Below are positions 48,844 through 57,534 of a stretch of 64,000 nt of DNA, piece by piece; position 1 is the stretch's first letter; each line of letters begins with the position of its first letter. This stretch comes from Patulibacter sp. SYSU D01012 (GTDB lineage: Bacteria; Actinomycetota; Thermoleophilia; Solirubrobacterales; Solirubrobacteraceae). The stretch covers positions 558,001 through 622,000 of the forward strand of contig NZ_JAFMTB010000001.1 in assembly GCF_017916475.1 (NCBI RefSeq), read 5' to 3'. Position numbers and translations under genes: made by a program. The notes under the pieces were generated by a model. The model had not been told where the DNA came from and ran no database searches. It worked only from the letters and a program-made list of their open reading frames with translations.

Positions 48844-49727
48844 CGCGGACGGGGCGCGGACGGGGCGCCGAGACAGCGTGCCACGTCGTCGCGGAGCCGC
48901 CCCTGCAGCCCCTGCGCGTCGTCGCGGACGCCGGCCGCGACGACGTAGCCGCGGGCGAGCGCGGGATCGTCGAGCGCGCGCCACGTCAGGCCGAGCTCGT
49001 CGGCCTGCGCCGCGGAGCACAGCAGCAGGTCGGGGCCGTGCAGCGCCTCGGCGGCGGCGCTCGCGAGGGTCGCGGCGACGGTGACCTGCGCGGGCAGCAG
49101 GCCGGACCGCTGGGCCGCGCGCACGAGCGGGTCGCGGACGTGGGGGACGTCGTCCTCGGGCTGCAGCCAGATCCGCCGGGCCGGCCGCTGCGCCCGCGTG
49201 GGCCGCAGCGCGCGGACGCGCGGCGGGGCCGCCGGCGCCGTCGGCGCGGCGGCCAGGCCGAGGGGGACGACCCACGTCGCGTCGTCCGGGGGCGCCGGGA
49301 CGAGCGCGGCCCGCAGCTGCCCCGTCTGCACGAGCCGGCGGCGCTCGCCCGGCGGGGCGGCGCGCGTCTCGAGCGCCGCCAGCCCCTCGCGGCGGGCGGC
49401 GACGCCGAGCGCCGCCAGGTCGCGCGTGGAGGCGAGCTCGGGGACGCCGAGCGTCAGCGGCCGCAGCGTGGCGCGGCGGGCGTCGTGCTCCAGCACCGCG
49501 GCCAGCTCGACGAGCCGGCGGGCGGCGGGCAGCACGTCGCGGCCGAACGGGGTGAGGGCGATCGCCCGCGTCGTCCGATCGAACAGCCGCCGGCCCAGGT
49601 GGGACTCGAGCGCCGCGACGCGGCGGCTGGCGACGGGCTGCGGCACGCCGACGGTGGCGGCGCCGTCGGTGAAGCTGCCGCGGTCGGCGACGGCGACGAA
49701 GACGCGGCACCCCGCGACCAGGTCCAT
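48840..49727 (-). CDS. LysR-family regulator between two beta-lactamase-fold genes
   Basis: 295 residues. The N-terminal winged helix (FVAVADRGSFTDGAATVGVP, then RRVAALESHLGRRLFDRTTR) is clear. The effector domain is Ala/Arg/Pro-rich and poorly conserved. It heads an operon with the beta-lactamase-fold gene at 47941 and is divergent from the class A beta-lactamase at 49811, the arrangement known for AmpR-AmpC. Whether it responds to cell-wall fragments is inference. Confidence 0.88.
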   Translation of the reverse strand: MDLVAGCRVFVAVADRGSFTDGAATVGVPQPVASRRVAALESHLGRRLFDRTTRAIALTPFGRDVLPAARRLVELAAVLEHDARRATLRPLTLGVPELASTRDLAALGVAARREGLAALETRAAPPGERRRLVQTGQLRAALVPAPPDDATWVVPLGLAAAPTAPAAPPRVRALRPTRAQRPARRIWLQPEDDVPHVRDPLVRAAQRSGLLPAQVTVAATLASAAAEALHGPDLLLCSAAQADELGLTWRALDDPALARGYVVAAGVRDDAQGLQGRLRDDVARCLGAPSAPRPR

Positions 49728-49810
49728 GGGCTGATCTTATGCGTTCTGCGCATCAATACGGGCATGCGCGTCTTTGATCGCATGGGTGGGGGCCGGTACT
49801 CCTTGTGGGC

Positions 49811-50728
49811 ATGGCTCACCGCCCCCGCACCCTCCTCGCGCTCGTCGTCGCCCTCGGCGTGGGCACGGCCCCCGTGGCCGCCTGCGCCTCGACGGCGACG
49901 CCGACGACCACCCGCGCCACGCCCGCCGCCGGCCCCTCCCCGTCGGCCACCGCGCGTCCGGCGCTCGCCCGCCTGGAGCGCGGGCACGGCGCGCGGCTCG
50001 GCGTCCTGGCCGTCGACACCGGCAGCGGGCGGACGCTCGCGTACCGGGCCGACGAGCGCTTCGCGTTCGCGTCGACGGGCAAGGCGCTGACGGCCGGCCT
50101 GCTGCTGCGGACCGCGAGCGACCGCGACCTGCGGCGCGTCGTCCGCTACCGGAAGGCCGACCTGCTCGAGTACGCGCCCGTGACGCGCCGTCACCTGCGC
50201 ACGGGCATGAGCCTGCGCGGCCTGACGATCGCGGCGCTGCAGCTCAGCGACAACACCGCCGCCAACCTGGTCATGCGCGAGCTCGGCGGGCCGGCGGCCG
50301 TCGAGCGGGCGCTGCGGCGGATGGGCGATCGCACCACGCGGGTGGATCGCACCGAGCCGACGCTGAACACGGCGAAGCGCGGCGACCGGCGCGACACGAC
50401 CACCCCGCGGGCGATCGCCGGCGACCTGCGGAAGCTGCTGCTGGGGACGGAACTCGTCCCGCGGCGCCGCGCGCTCCTGCGGCGCTGGATGATCGGCAAC
50501 ACCACCGGCGACGCGTACGTGCGGGCCGGCGTGCCGGCGGGGTGGGTCGTCGCCGACAAGACGGGGGCCGGCGGGCACGGCACCCGCAACGACGTCGCCG
50601 TCGCCTGGCCGCCGCAGGGCGCGCCGATCGTCATCGCCGTGCTCTCCGACCGCCGGGATCCGCAGGCGGCGTCCGACGACGACCTCATCGCCCGGGCGAC
50701 GCGGACCGCGGTGCGCGCGCTGCGCTGA
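49811..50728 (+). CDS. Class A beta-lactamase, lipoprotein
   Basis: 305 residues from ATG 49811 (GTG 49805 is possible). A lipoprotein signal ends VAAC with Cys25, then a Thr/Pro/Ala linker. All class A motifs are present: S88-TGK91, S146-DN, E182-PTLN186 with the deacylating Glu, and K250-TG. It should hydrolyse beta-lactams outside the membrane while anchored to it. A TACTCC element is about 9 nt upstream. The LysR gene is divergent, with 83 bp between start codons. Confidence 0.9.
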   Translation: MAHRPRTLLALVVALGVGTAPVAACASTATPTTTRATPAAGPSPSATARPALARLERGHGARLGVLAVDTGSGRTLAYRADERFAFASTGKALTAGLLLRTASDRDLRRVVRYRKADLLEYAPVTRRHLRTGMSLRGLTIAALQLSDNTAANLVMRELGGPAAVERALRRMGDRTTRVDRTEPTLNTAKRGDRRDTTTPRAIAGDLRKLLLGTELVPRRRALLRRWMIGNTTGDAYVRAGVPAGWVVADKTGAGGHGTRNDVAVAWPPQGAPIVIAVLSDRRDPQAASDDDLIARATRTAVRALR

Positions 50729-50747
50729 GACCGCGCCGCGCGCCGGC

Positions 50748-52643
50748 TCAGCGCGGCAGGCGCACCCGGGCGCGGACGGCGCCGACGCGGCGGGTGACCT
50801 GCCCGTCCGCGCCCGTGGCGGTGACGACGACGCGCAGGCGGACCGTCCGCAGGGCGAACCGGGCGCGGCGGCCGACCGCGGTGCGGGCCAGGACGAGCTC
50901 GTGGGTGCCGGCGGTCAGCGGGCGCGCGCCGGCGCGCGCCACCGCGATGCGGCCGGGGCCCGGCAGCAGCCCCTGCGGCGCGCGGACGTCGGCGCGGCCG
51001 GGCTCGGTGTGGGTCGCGACCGCGGCGACCCGCGCGGCGCTCGTCTCGACGCGCAGGCGGATGCGGGTGCCGCCGTCGGTGGCGCGGATGCCGCGGATCC
51101 GCAGCGTGGGGGCCGCCGACGTCGCGGCGGGCGGGGTGAGCGCGGGCGGGACGGGCGCCGGCACCGGCGCGGCCGGCCGCGGGGCCGGGTCCTGCGGCGT
51201 GGGCTGCGGCTGCTCCTCCTCCGCCGGCGGGGCCTGCTCGCCGGTCCCGGTCAGCGCCGGCGCGGCGGACGTCTCGGCGTTGTCGTCGAGCGCGAGCCGG
51301 GCCGTGCGCGGGCCGGTCGCCGTCGGGGCGAAGCGCACCCGTACGACGCAGTCGTCGCCGGCGGTCACGGGGCCGTCCGTGCAGTCCTCGCGCACGACGG
51401 TGAAGTCGCCGGCGTCGGCGCCCTCCACCGCGACGCCCGTGGTCCACAGCCGCTCGGGCCCGTCGTTGCGGACCACCACGTCGCGCTCGGCCGCGGCGCC
51501 GGCGCGGACGGCGCCGGCGTCGCCGCCGGTCGCCGTGCGGCGCGTGCGCGGGGTGAACAGCTGCGCCGTCGGGGAGCGGACCCCGTTCGCCACCGTGCCG
51601 CCGGCCACCAGGATCCGGCCGTCGGCCAGCGGCGTCAGCGTCGGCTGGACGCGGGGCACGTCGAGGGCGTACTCGCCCGTGACCGCGCCGGTCGTCGGGT
51701 CGAGCAGCGGCGTCGTCGCCGTGGCGTCCGTCTGCACCAGGACGCGGTCGTCCGCGAGCGTGGTCGCCGCCGTGGTGTTGCCCGTCAGCAGCGCGGGCCC
51801 CATCACCTGCCACGTCCCGCTCGCCGGCGCGTAGGCCTCCGCCCGTCCCACGAGGCCGCTCCGGTTCACGCCGCCGACGACCACGACCCGGCCGTCGCGC
51901 AGGACGGCGCTGCCGGCCTGGCTGCGCGCGTCCGTCATGGCGGCCGTGGGCGCCCACACGCCCAGCCGCGGGTCGTACGTCTCGGCCGACGCGGCGAAGG
52001 TCGTGCTGCCCCCGCCCTGGTCCGCGCCGCCGGCGACGAGGACGCGGCCGTCCGGCAGCAGGGCGGCCCGCGCGTTCTCGCGGCCGGCGCCCATCGGGAC
52101 GGGGGCGGACCACGTGCCGGTCGCCGGGTCGTAGATCTCGCTCGTCGCCTCCGCGGGCTGGAGGAAGTCCGACCCGCCCGCGACGAGGATGCGGCCGTCG
52201 CCCAGCGCGACGGCGACCTGGCCGCTACGGGGCCGGTGCATCGGCGGACCGGGCGTCCAGGCGTTCGTCGCGGGGTCGTAGAGCTCCGTCGTCGCCGTGG
52301 CGCCCGCGGCGGTGAAGCCGCCGGTGAGGAGCACGCGGCCGTCCGGCAGCAGCGCGGCGGCGGCGTAGTGCCGGCCGGCGCCGAGCGTGCCCGCCGGGCT
52401 CCAGGTGCCGCGCGCGGGGTCGTAGAGCTCGGCGGAGGGCACTTCGCCGGTGCCGGAGAACCCGCTCGCCACCAGGATGCGCCCGTCGGCCAGGCGCACC
52501 GCCGCGGCCGCGCTCCGCCCGGCGGCCATGGAGCCCGTGGGCGCCCAGCCCGACGCGGCGGACGCGATCGTCGGCGCCGTCGCGCCCAGCGCGAGGGCCA
52601 CCGCCCCGGCGACGAGGGCGGGGCGGGCGGCGGGACGGCGCAT
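50748..52643 (-). CDS. Secreted kelch-repeat protein with choice-of-anchor domain
   Basis: 631 residues from ATG 52643. A signal peptide (ALVAGAVALALGATAPTIASA) is followed by about six kelch repeats of the type LPDGRVLLTGGF / ATTELYDPATNAWTPG (about 35-370), forming a beta-propeller. Next is an Ig-like immunoglobulin/ASPM-type domain (about 385-470, VVVRNDGPERLWTTGVAVEG), a Pro/Glu/Gln linker (EQPQPTPQDPAPRP), and a final beta domain. There are no galactose-oxidase copper ligands I can point to, so no enzymatic claim. It probably works on the cell surface. Confidence 0.8.
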   Translation of the reverse strand: MRRPAARPALVAGAVALALGATAPTIASAASGWAPTGSMAAGRSAAAAVRLADGRILVASGFSGTGEVPSAELYDPARGTWSPAGTLGAGRHYAAAALLPDGRVLLTGGFTAAGATATTELYDPATNAWTPGPPMHRPRSGQVAVALGDGRILVAGGSDFLQPAEATSEIYDPATGTWSAPVPMGAGRENARAALLPDGRVLVAGGADQGGGSTTFAASAETYDPRLGVWAPTAAMTDARSQAGSAVLRDGRVVVVGGVNRSGLVGRAEAYAPASGTWQVMGPALLTGNTTAATTLADDRVLVQTDATATTPLLDPTTGAVTGEYALDVPRVQPTLTPLADGRILVAGGTVANGVRSPTAQLFTPRTRRTATGGDAGAVRAGAAAERDVVVRNDGPERLWTTGVAVEGADAGDFTVVREDCTDGPVTAGDDCVVRVRFAPTATGPRTARLALDDNAETSAAPALTGTGEQAPPAEEEQPQPTPQDPAPRPAAPVPAPVPPALTPPAATSAAPTLRIRGIRATDGGTRIRLRVETSAARVAAVATHTEPGRADVRAPQGLLPGPGRIAVARAGARPLTAGTHELVLARTAVGRRARFALRTVRLRVVVTATGADGQVTRRVGAVRARVRLPR

Positions 52644-52650
52644 GCCGGCC

Positions 52651-52656
52651 AACCTA
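52651..52656 (-). promoter_or_regulatory. -10 element (TAGGTT), leaderless type
   Basis: TAGGTT is 7 nt before the ATG at 52643. The whole stretch GGGTAGG(T/G)TGGCCGGCATG is nearly the same as that upstream of the FadR gene at 60842. Confidence 0.5.
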
Positions 52657-52799
52657 CCCGCCGTCCCGCGCTCCCGCGAGCGATCGGGGCGGTGGCTCGT
52701 ACGACCGTCCGACGGGCGCCGTTGTCGGCGTCAACCCTTCGGCGGGCCCGGCGTGCGGCGTCCGCGCGCACCGTCCGGATGCCCGCCGCCGCTTTGGGG

Positions 52800-52805
52800 T
52801 ACGAC
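52800..52805 (+). promoter_or_regulatory. Possible -10 (TACGAC) of nadE
   Basis: TACGAC with a following T lies 10 nt before the ATG at 52816. A weaker match than the other TANNNT elements. Confidence 0.3.
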
Positions 52806-52815
52806 TCCGAGCAGC

Positions 52816-54873
52816 ATGGACTTCCGCAGCCTCTACTCGCACGGCTTCGTCCGGGTCGCCGCCTGCACGGCCGGCACCGTCATCGCCGACCCGCCCGCGA
52901 ACGCCGACGCGGTGCTCCGCCAGGCCCGCGCGCTGCACGAGGAGGGGGTCGCCGTCGCGGTGTTCCCCGAGATGGGGCTGACCGGGTACTCGATCGAGGA
53001 CCTCTTCCACCAGGACGTCGTGCTCGACGAGGTCGAGGCCGCGGTCGCGACGATCGTCGAGGCGTCGGCCGGGCTGCTGCCCGTGCTCGTCGTCGGCGCG
53101 CCGCTGCGGCACCGCAACCGGCTCTACAACTGCGCGGTCGTGATCCACCGCGGCCGGGTCCTGGGCGTGGCACCGAAGTCGTACCTGCCGACGTACCGCG
53201 AGTTCTACGAGCGCCGCCAGCTCGCGCCGGGCGACGACGAGCGCGCGGGCGAGATCCGCCTGGCGGGCGCCGACGTGCCGTTCGGCCCCAACCTGCTCTT
53301 CGCCGCCGAGGACGTCCCCGGCCTGGTGCTCCACGCCGAGGTCTGCGAGGACCTGTGGGTGCCGGTGCCGCCGAGCGCCGAGGCCGCGCTGGCGGGCGCC
53401 ACGGTGCTGCTCAACCTGTCCGGCAGCCCGATCACCGTCGGCCGCGCCGAGGACCGCAAGCTCTACGCGCGCTCGGCGTCGTCGCGCTGCCTGGCCGCCT
53501 ACGTCTACGCCGCGGCGGGCGAGGGCGAGTCCACGACGGACCTGTCGTGGGACGGCCAGACGATGATCTTCGAGAACGGCGACCTGCTCGCCGAGACGGA
53601 GCGCTTCCCGCAGGGCGACCGCGCGTCGATCGCCGACGTCGACGTGGACCGGCTGCGCCAGGAGCGCATGCGCATGGGGACGTTCGACGACAACCGCCGG
53701 GTGCACGCCGCCCGCACGGGCGACTTCCGCACCGTCCCCTTCGCGCTGGACCCGCCGCGCGACCGCGACCTGGGCCTGCGCCGCCCGCTCGAGCGCTTCC
53801 CGTTCGTGCCCGCCGACGAGGAGCGCCTGGAGCTCGACTGCTACGAGGCGTACAACATCCAGGTCGCCGGCCTGATGCGCCGCCTGGACTCCATCGGCGC
53901 GCCGAAGATCGTCATCGGCGTCTCGGGCGGCCTGGACTCGACGCACGCGCTGATCGTCGCCGCGAAGGCGATGGACCGCGCCGGGCGCCCGCGCACCGAC
54001 ATCCTGGGCTTCACGCTCCCCGGCTTCGCGACGAGCTCGGGCACGAAGAGCAACGCCCACAAGCTGATGGACGCGCTCGGCATCACGAAGGCCGAGATCG
54101 ACATCACCGACACCGCGCGGCTGATGCTGAAGGAGATGGGCCACCCGTTCGCCGAGGGCGAGCCCGTCTACGACGTCACGTTCGAGAACGTCCAGGCCGG
54201 CCTGCGCACGGACTACCTGTTCCGCATCGCCAACCAGCGGAACGGCATCGTGCTGGGCACCGGCGACCTGTCCGAGCTGGCGCTGGGCTGGGCCACCTAC
54301 GGCGTCGGCGACCAGATGAGCCACTACACGGTCAACTCGGGCGTGCCGAAGACGCTGATCCAGCACCTGATCCGCTGGGTCGTCTCCTCGGGCCAGTTCG
54401 AGGGCGACGTGAACGAGACGCTCACCTCGATCCTCGACACCGAGATCAGCCCCGAGCTGGTCCCCGGCGAGGAGCTGCAGTCCACGGAGTCGAAGATCGG
54501 CCCGTACGCGCTGCAGGACTTCACGCTCTTCCACGTCCTGCGCTACGGCTTCCGCCCGGGCAAGATCGGCTTCCTGGCGTGGCACGCGTGGCGCGACGTG
54601 GACGCCGGCGAGTGGCCCCCCGGCTTCCCCGACGAGAAGCGAGGCACGTACGACCTGCCCGAGATCCGCCGCTGGCTCGAGGTCTTCCTGCGCCGCTACT
54701 TCGGCTTCGCCCAGTTCAAGCGCTCCGCGCTGCCGAACGGCCCGAAGGTCTCGGCCGGCGGCTCGCTCTCGCCGCGCGGCGACTGGCGCGCCCCGTCCGA
54801 CACGACGGCCGCGGCGTGGCTGCGCGACCTGGAGCGGTGGGACGCCGCGGGGGCCTGGGGGGCGCAGGACTAG
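52816..54873 (+). CDS. nadE: Glutamine-dependent NAD+ synthetase
   Basis: 685 residues, the long glutaminase-fused form. The N-terminal nitrilase domain has the triad E52 (FPEMGLTG), K121 ([11 protein letters not shown]) and C177 (EVCEDLW). The synthetase domain begins about residue 345 with P-loop SGGLDS (370-375) and later [16 protein letters not shown]. The enzyme amidates nicotinate adenine dinucleotide using glutamine ammonia and ATP, the last step of NAD synthesis. Divergent from the kelch protein. Confidence 0.96.
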   Translation: MDFRSLYSHGFVRVAACTAGTVIADPPANADAVLRQARALHEEGVAVAVFPEMGLTGYSIEDLFHQDVVLDEVEAAVATIVEASAGLLPVLVVGAPLRHRNRLYNCAVVIHRGRVLGVAPKSYLPTYREFYERRQLAPGDDERAGEIRLAGADVPFGPNLLFAAEDVPGLVLHAEVCEDLWVPVPPSAEAALAGATVLLNLSGSPITVGRAEDRKLYARSASSRCLAAYVYAAAGEGESTTDLSWDGQTMIFENGDLLAETERFPQGDRASIADVDVDRLRQERMRMGTFDDNRRVHAARTGDFRTVPFALDPPRDRDLGLRRPLERFPFVPADEERLELDCYEAYNIQVAGLMRRLDSIGAPKIVIGVSGGLDSTHALIVAAKAMDRAGRPRTDILGFTLPGFATSSGTKSNAHKLMDALGITKAEIDITDTARLMLKEMGHPFAEGEPVYDVTFENVQAGLRTDYLFRIANQRNGIVLGTGDLSELALGWATYGVGDQMSHYTVNSGVPKTLIQHLIRWVVSSGQFEGDVNETLTSILDTEISPELVPGEELQSTESKIGPYALQDFTLFHVLRYGFRPGKIGFLAWHAWRDVDAGEWPPGFPDEKRGTYDLPEIRRWLEVFLRRYFGFAQFKRSALPNGPKVSAGGSLSPRGDWRAPSDTTAAAWLRDLERWDAAGAWGAQD

Positions 54874-54898
54874 GGGCGCCGCGGCGGGGCGGGCGCGC

Positions 54899-54967
54899 GG
54901 TGGGACTTCCCGCCGCCCGCGCCCAGGTGGTGGGAATCGGCATCGCCCCGCGAGGCGGATTCCCACC
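54899..54967. repeat. GGTGGGA inverted repeats after nadE
   Basis: GGTGGGA is at 54899-54905 and 54929-54935, and its complement TCCCACC at 54961-54967; GGTGGGAATC (54929-54938) and GATTCCCACC (54958-54967) form a 10-bp stem with a 19-nt loop. Another near copy, TCCCCACC, is at 54990-54997. It may be the nadE terminator or a regulator's sites. Confidence 0.5.
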
Positions 54968-55065
54968 GGAACCGCCGGGACGGCGGCGATCCCCACCGCG
55001 TGCCGCTGGCCCGCCGCCCGCTGCGGCCCGCCCCGGCTCGATCCTCGGGCCTCGACCGCCACGAC

Positions 55066-55112
55066 CCGTCCCCGTCCCCGTCCCCGTCCCGCGACTCTCA
55101 GGGTCTCTCAGG
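55066..55112 (+). repeat. CCGTCC tandem repeats and two TCTCAGG boxes
   Basis: Four uninterrupted CCGTCC units at 55066-55089 are followed by TCTCAGG at 55096-55102 and 55106-55112, spaced exactly 10 bp. The pair of same-strand boxes one helical turn apart looks like a winged-helix response-regulator site for the PepSY-protein gene at 55156. Confidence 0.45.
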
Positions 55113-55155
55113 AACCCCTGCGGCCCCGCCCAGGGTCGCGGCCGATCCTGGGGAC

Positions 55156-55950
55156 ATGAAGCGTTCCCTCAGGAAGACCGCCGCGATCACCACCGCGGCC
55201 GTCCTGGCCCTCGGCGGCGGCGCGTACGCCGCGACCGCCGCGACGAAGGCGCCGACGCCCCTCACCGGCAGCATCACCGACCGGGCCTCCGAGGCCGCGG
55301 TGGCGAAGGTGTCGGGCGGCACGCTCGTGGGCCTGCAGAGCGCGCCCGACGGGACGTTCCGTGCCCAGGTGCGCAAGGCCGACGGGGCGTTCGTCGTCGT
55401 CGAGCTCGACAAGGACCTGAAGGTCACGGGCACCCGCGAGGGCGGTCCCGGCGGGGGAGGCCCCGGGTTCGGGGGGCCGGGCTTCGGCGGTCCCGGCCGC
55501 GGCGGCCCGGGCTTCGGGCCGCACGTCGACACCGCTGCCCTGGCGAAGGCGCTCGGCGTGACCGAGGCCAAGCTCACCGCCGCCCTCGAGCAGGTCCGCC
55601 CGGACAGGGACGACCACGCCGCCGAGATGGCGGCGGCGATCGCGAAGGCGCTCGGCGCGAAGACCGAGGACGTCCAGGCGGTGCTCGAGGACCAGCACGG
55701 TGCGGGTGGTCCGGGCCGCGGGGGCCCCGGTCCCGGCGGCCCCGGCGGCGGGCCGGAGGAGCTCGTCTCCGCCCTCGCGAAGAAGACCGGCAAGACCGAG
55801 GACGAGGTGCGCGAGGCGCTGAAGGCCGCGCGGCCCGACCGCGCCGAGAAGCGCAGCGAGCACGTCGCCGCCCTCGCGAAGGCGCTCGGCCTGAGCACCG
55901 AGAAGGTGCAGACCGCGCTCGACGCCCAGCGCCCGGCGGGCCGCCCGTAG
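55156..55950 (+). CDS. Exported PepSY protein with four helical repeats
   Basis: 264 residues. A signal peptide (KRSLRKTAAITTAAVLALGG) precedes a PepSY-like domain (about 37-95, SITDRASEAAVAKVSGGTLV then FVVVELDKDLKVTGTREG), a Gly/Pro/Phe linker (GGPGFGGPGFGGPGRGGPGF), and four repeats of about 27 residues with the core ALAKALGVTEAKLTAALEQ. A second Gly/Pro linker interrupts repeats 2 and 3. The repeat resembles a Clp-N or small helical-hairpin unit. Function unknown; PepSY domains are often inhibitory or regulatory outside the membrane. Confidence 0.75.
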   Translation: MKRSLRKTAAITTAAVLALGGGAYAATAATKAPTPLTGSITDRASEAAVAKVSGGTLVGLQSAPDGTFRAQVRKADGAFVVVELDKDLKVTGTREGGPGGGGPGFGGPGFGGPGRGGPGFGPHVDTAALAKALGVTEAKLTAALEQVRPDRDDHAAEMAAAIAKALGAKTEDVQAVLEDQHGAGGPGRGGPGPGGPGGGPEELVSALAKKTGKTEDEVREALKAARPDRAEKRSEHVAALAKALGLSTEKVQTALDAQRPAGRP

Positions 55951-56061
55951 GGGGGGCGGGGCGCGGCGCGACCGCGACCGATGAGTCCTGCGGCGTCGGA
56001 CGGTCTCTGCTCCGACCGACCCACGCGCCCCGCTCGCGGCGGCCGCCCGAAGGAGACCCCG

Positions 56062-56496
56062 ATGCCCCGCATGATCTTCCCCAACCTGCCCGTGAAGGAC
56101 GTGCAGGCCGCCCGCGCCTTCTACGAGGCGCTGGGCTTCGCGATCAACGAGACGTTCTGCGACGAGCAGACCGCCTGCGTCGTGATCGAGCAGAACATCA
56201 TGGTGATGCTGCTGGAGGAGGAGAAGTTCCGCAGCTTCATCACGAACGAGATCGCCCCGCGGGACACCACGGAGGCGCTGCTCTCGCTGTCGTGCGACAG
56301 CCGGGACGAGGTCGTCGACCTGGCCGCGAAGGCGCGGGCCGCCGGCGCGGAGCGGTGGAACGACCCGATGGACCTGGGGTTCATGTACGGCGAGAGCTTC
56401 CGCGACCTGGACGGCCACGTCGTCGAGCTCGTGTGGATGGACCCGGCCGCCGCGGCCGCGGGGCCGCCGGAGGACGCGCAGGCCGCCACGGCCTGA
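56062..56496 (+). CDS. VOC-family protein (glyoxalase/bleomycin-resistance fold)
   Basis: 144 residues; AAGGAG 6 nt upstream of the ATG makes this start firm. MIFPNLPVKDVQAARAFYEAL and FRDLDGHVVELVWMDP are the two ends of the fold, the latter carrying the Glu that commonly ligates metal. This subgroup (often called extradiol or lactoylglutathione-lyase-like) has no fixed function. The C-terminus is an Ala-rich tail. A hairpin between it and the convergent reductase gene ends both transcripts. Confidence 0.88.
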   Translation: MPRMIFPNLPVKDVQAARAFYEALGFAINETFCDEQTACVVIEQNIMVMLLEEEKFRSFITNEIAPRDTTEALLSLSCDSRDEVVDLAAKARAAGAERWNDPMDLGFMYGESFRDLDGHVVELVWMDPAAAAAGPPEDAQAATA

Positions 56497-56513
56497 GCGT
56501 CCCACTCGGCGTC

Positions 56514-56560
56514 GGGGGCCCGCCGGAAGCCCGCGTCCCCTGCGGGCCCGGCGGGACCCC
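56514..56560. terminator. Bidirectional hairpin after the VOC gene
   Basis: 56514-56526 pairs with 56548-56560 at 12 of 13 positions (GGGGG-CCCGCCGG against CCGGCGGG-CCCC). It lies between convergent genes. Confidence 0.55.
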
Positions 56561-56593
56561 GGGCAGCGCGCTGGCCCGCCGCGGCCGGACGCC

Positions 56594-57454
56594 CTACGAC
56601 CCGGCCGGGACGGCGTCCTTCCAGGCGCCCGCGGCGGCGGCCTCCCGCGCGTAGTCGGCGAAGTCGCGGGGCGGGCGGCCCAGGACGGTGCGGACGTCGT
56701 CGGTCAGGGTGGCCAGCTCGTCCCGGGCGAACTTGCCGTACAGGATGGCCAGCAGCCGGGCCGCGTCCTCCGGCAGGCCCTGCGCGACCGACTCCCGCAC
56801 GAACGCGTCGGCGCTCACCGGGACGTGGCGCACCGCGACGCCCGCGGCGCGCGCGATCTCGTCGGCGGCGTCGCCGAAGGTCATGAGCCGCGGCCCCGTC
56901 AGCTCGTAGACGCGGCCCGCGTGCCCGTCGTCGAGCAGCGCGGCGACGGCGACGGCGGCGATGTCCTCCGCGTCGATGAACCCGTCGCGCCCCTGCCCGG
57001 TGGGCAGGCGCAGCTCGCCGGCCAGGACGGGATCGCGGAGGAAGTCCTCGCTGAAGTTCTGGAAGAACCAGTGGACCCGCAGGACGGTCCCGTCCAGGTC
57101 GGCGCCCAGGACCGCGCGCTCCGCGGCGTGCGCGTCGGCGAGGTCGACGCTGCCGCCGTCGGGCACGGAGAGCAGCACCGCGCGGCGCACGCCCGCGGCG
57201 GCCGCCTGCCGGACGAGCGCGCCGATCTCGTCCGCCGTCTCGCGCGCGCCGGTGCCGAGGTCGGGCGCGACGACGTAGACGGCCGAGGCGCCGTCGAGCG
57301 CCGGCCCCCACGTCGCGCGGTCGGCCCAGTCGAACCGCGTGGCGCCCGAACGCGAGGCGACCCGCGCGGTCACCCCCCGCGCCTCGAGGCCGGCGGCCAC
57401 GCGCCGCCCCGTCTTCCCCGTGCCGCCCAGGACCAGAACCGTCGTCGTGCTCAT
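56594..57454 (-). CDS. NmrA-like NAD(P)-binding reductase (atypical SDR)
   Basis: 286 residues. The Rossmann motif is LVLGGTGKTGRRVAAGL near the N-terminus, and VLRVHWFFQNFSEDF and GFIDAEDIAAVAVAALL are typical of the NmrA/TMR (YtfG-like) group, which often reduces quinones or senses redox state. The catalytic YxxxK is not evident, as usual for atypical SDRs. It is divergent from an AraC regulator that may control it. Confidence 0.9.
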   Translation of the reverse strand: MSTTTVLVLGGTGKTGRRVAAGLEARGVTARVASRSGATRFDWADRATWGPALDGASAVYVVAPDLGTGARETADEIGALVRQAAAAGVRRAVLLSVPDGGSVDLADAHAAERAVLGADLDGTVLRVHWFFQNFSEDFLRDPVLAGELRLPTGQGRDGFIDAEDIAAVAVAALLDDGHAGRVYELTGPRLMTFGDAADEIARAAGVAVRHVPVSADAFVRESVAQGLPEDAARLLAILYGKFARDELATLTDDVRTVLGRPPRDFADYAREAAAAGAWKDAVPAGS

Positions 57455-57522
57455 GGGACGAGCCAACCAGCGGCGGCCCCGGACGGCCATGCCGAGCCCC
57501 CTCGCGTGCATGCTCGATCGTC

Positions 57523-57528
57523 TACGCT
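57523..57528 (+). promoter_or_regulatory. -10 element (TACGCT), leaderless type
   Basis: TACGCT is 6 nt before the GTG at 57535, in the 80-bp gap shared with the divergent reductase gene. Confidence 0.5.
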
Positions 57529-57534
57529 CGCGCC

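Noticed and set aside
50901-56654. A 1900-codon plus-strand open frame across the kelch, nadE and PepSY genes
   Set aside because: It overlaps three well-supported genes in other frames and has no recognisable domain.
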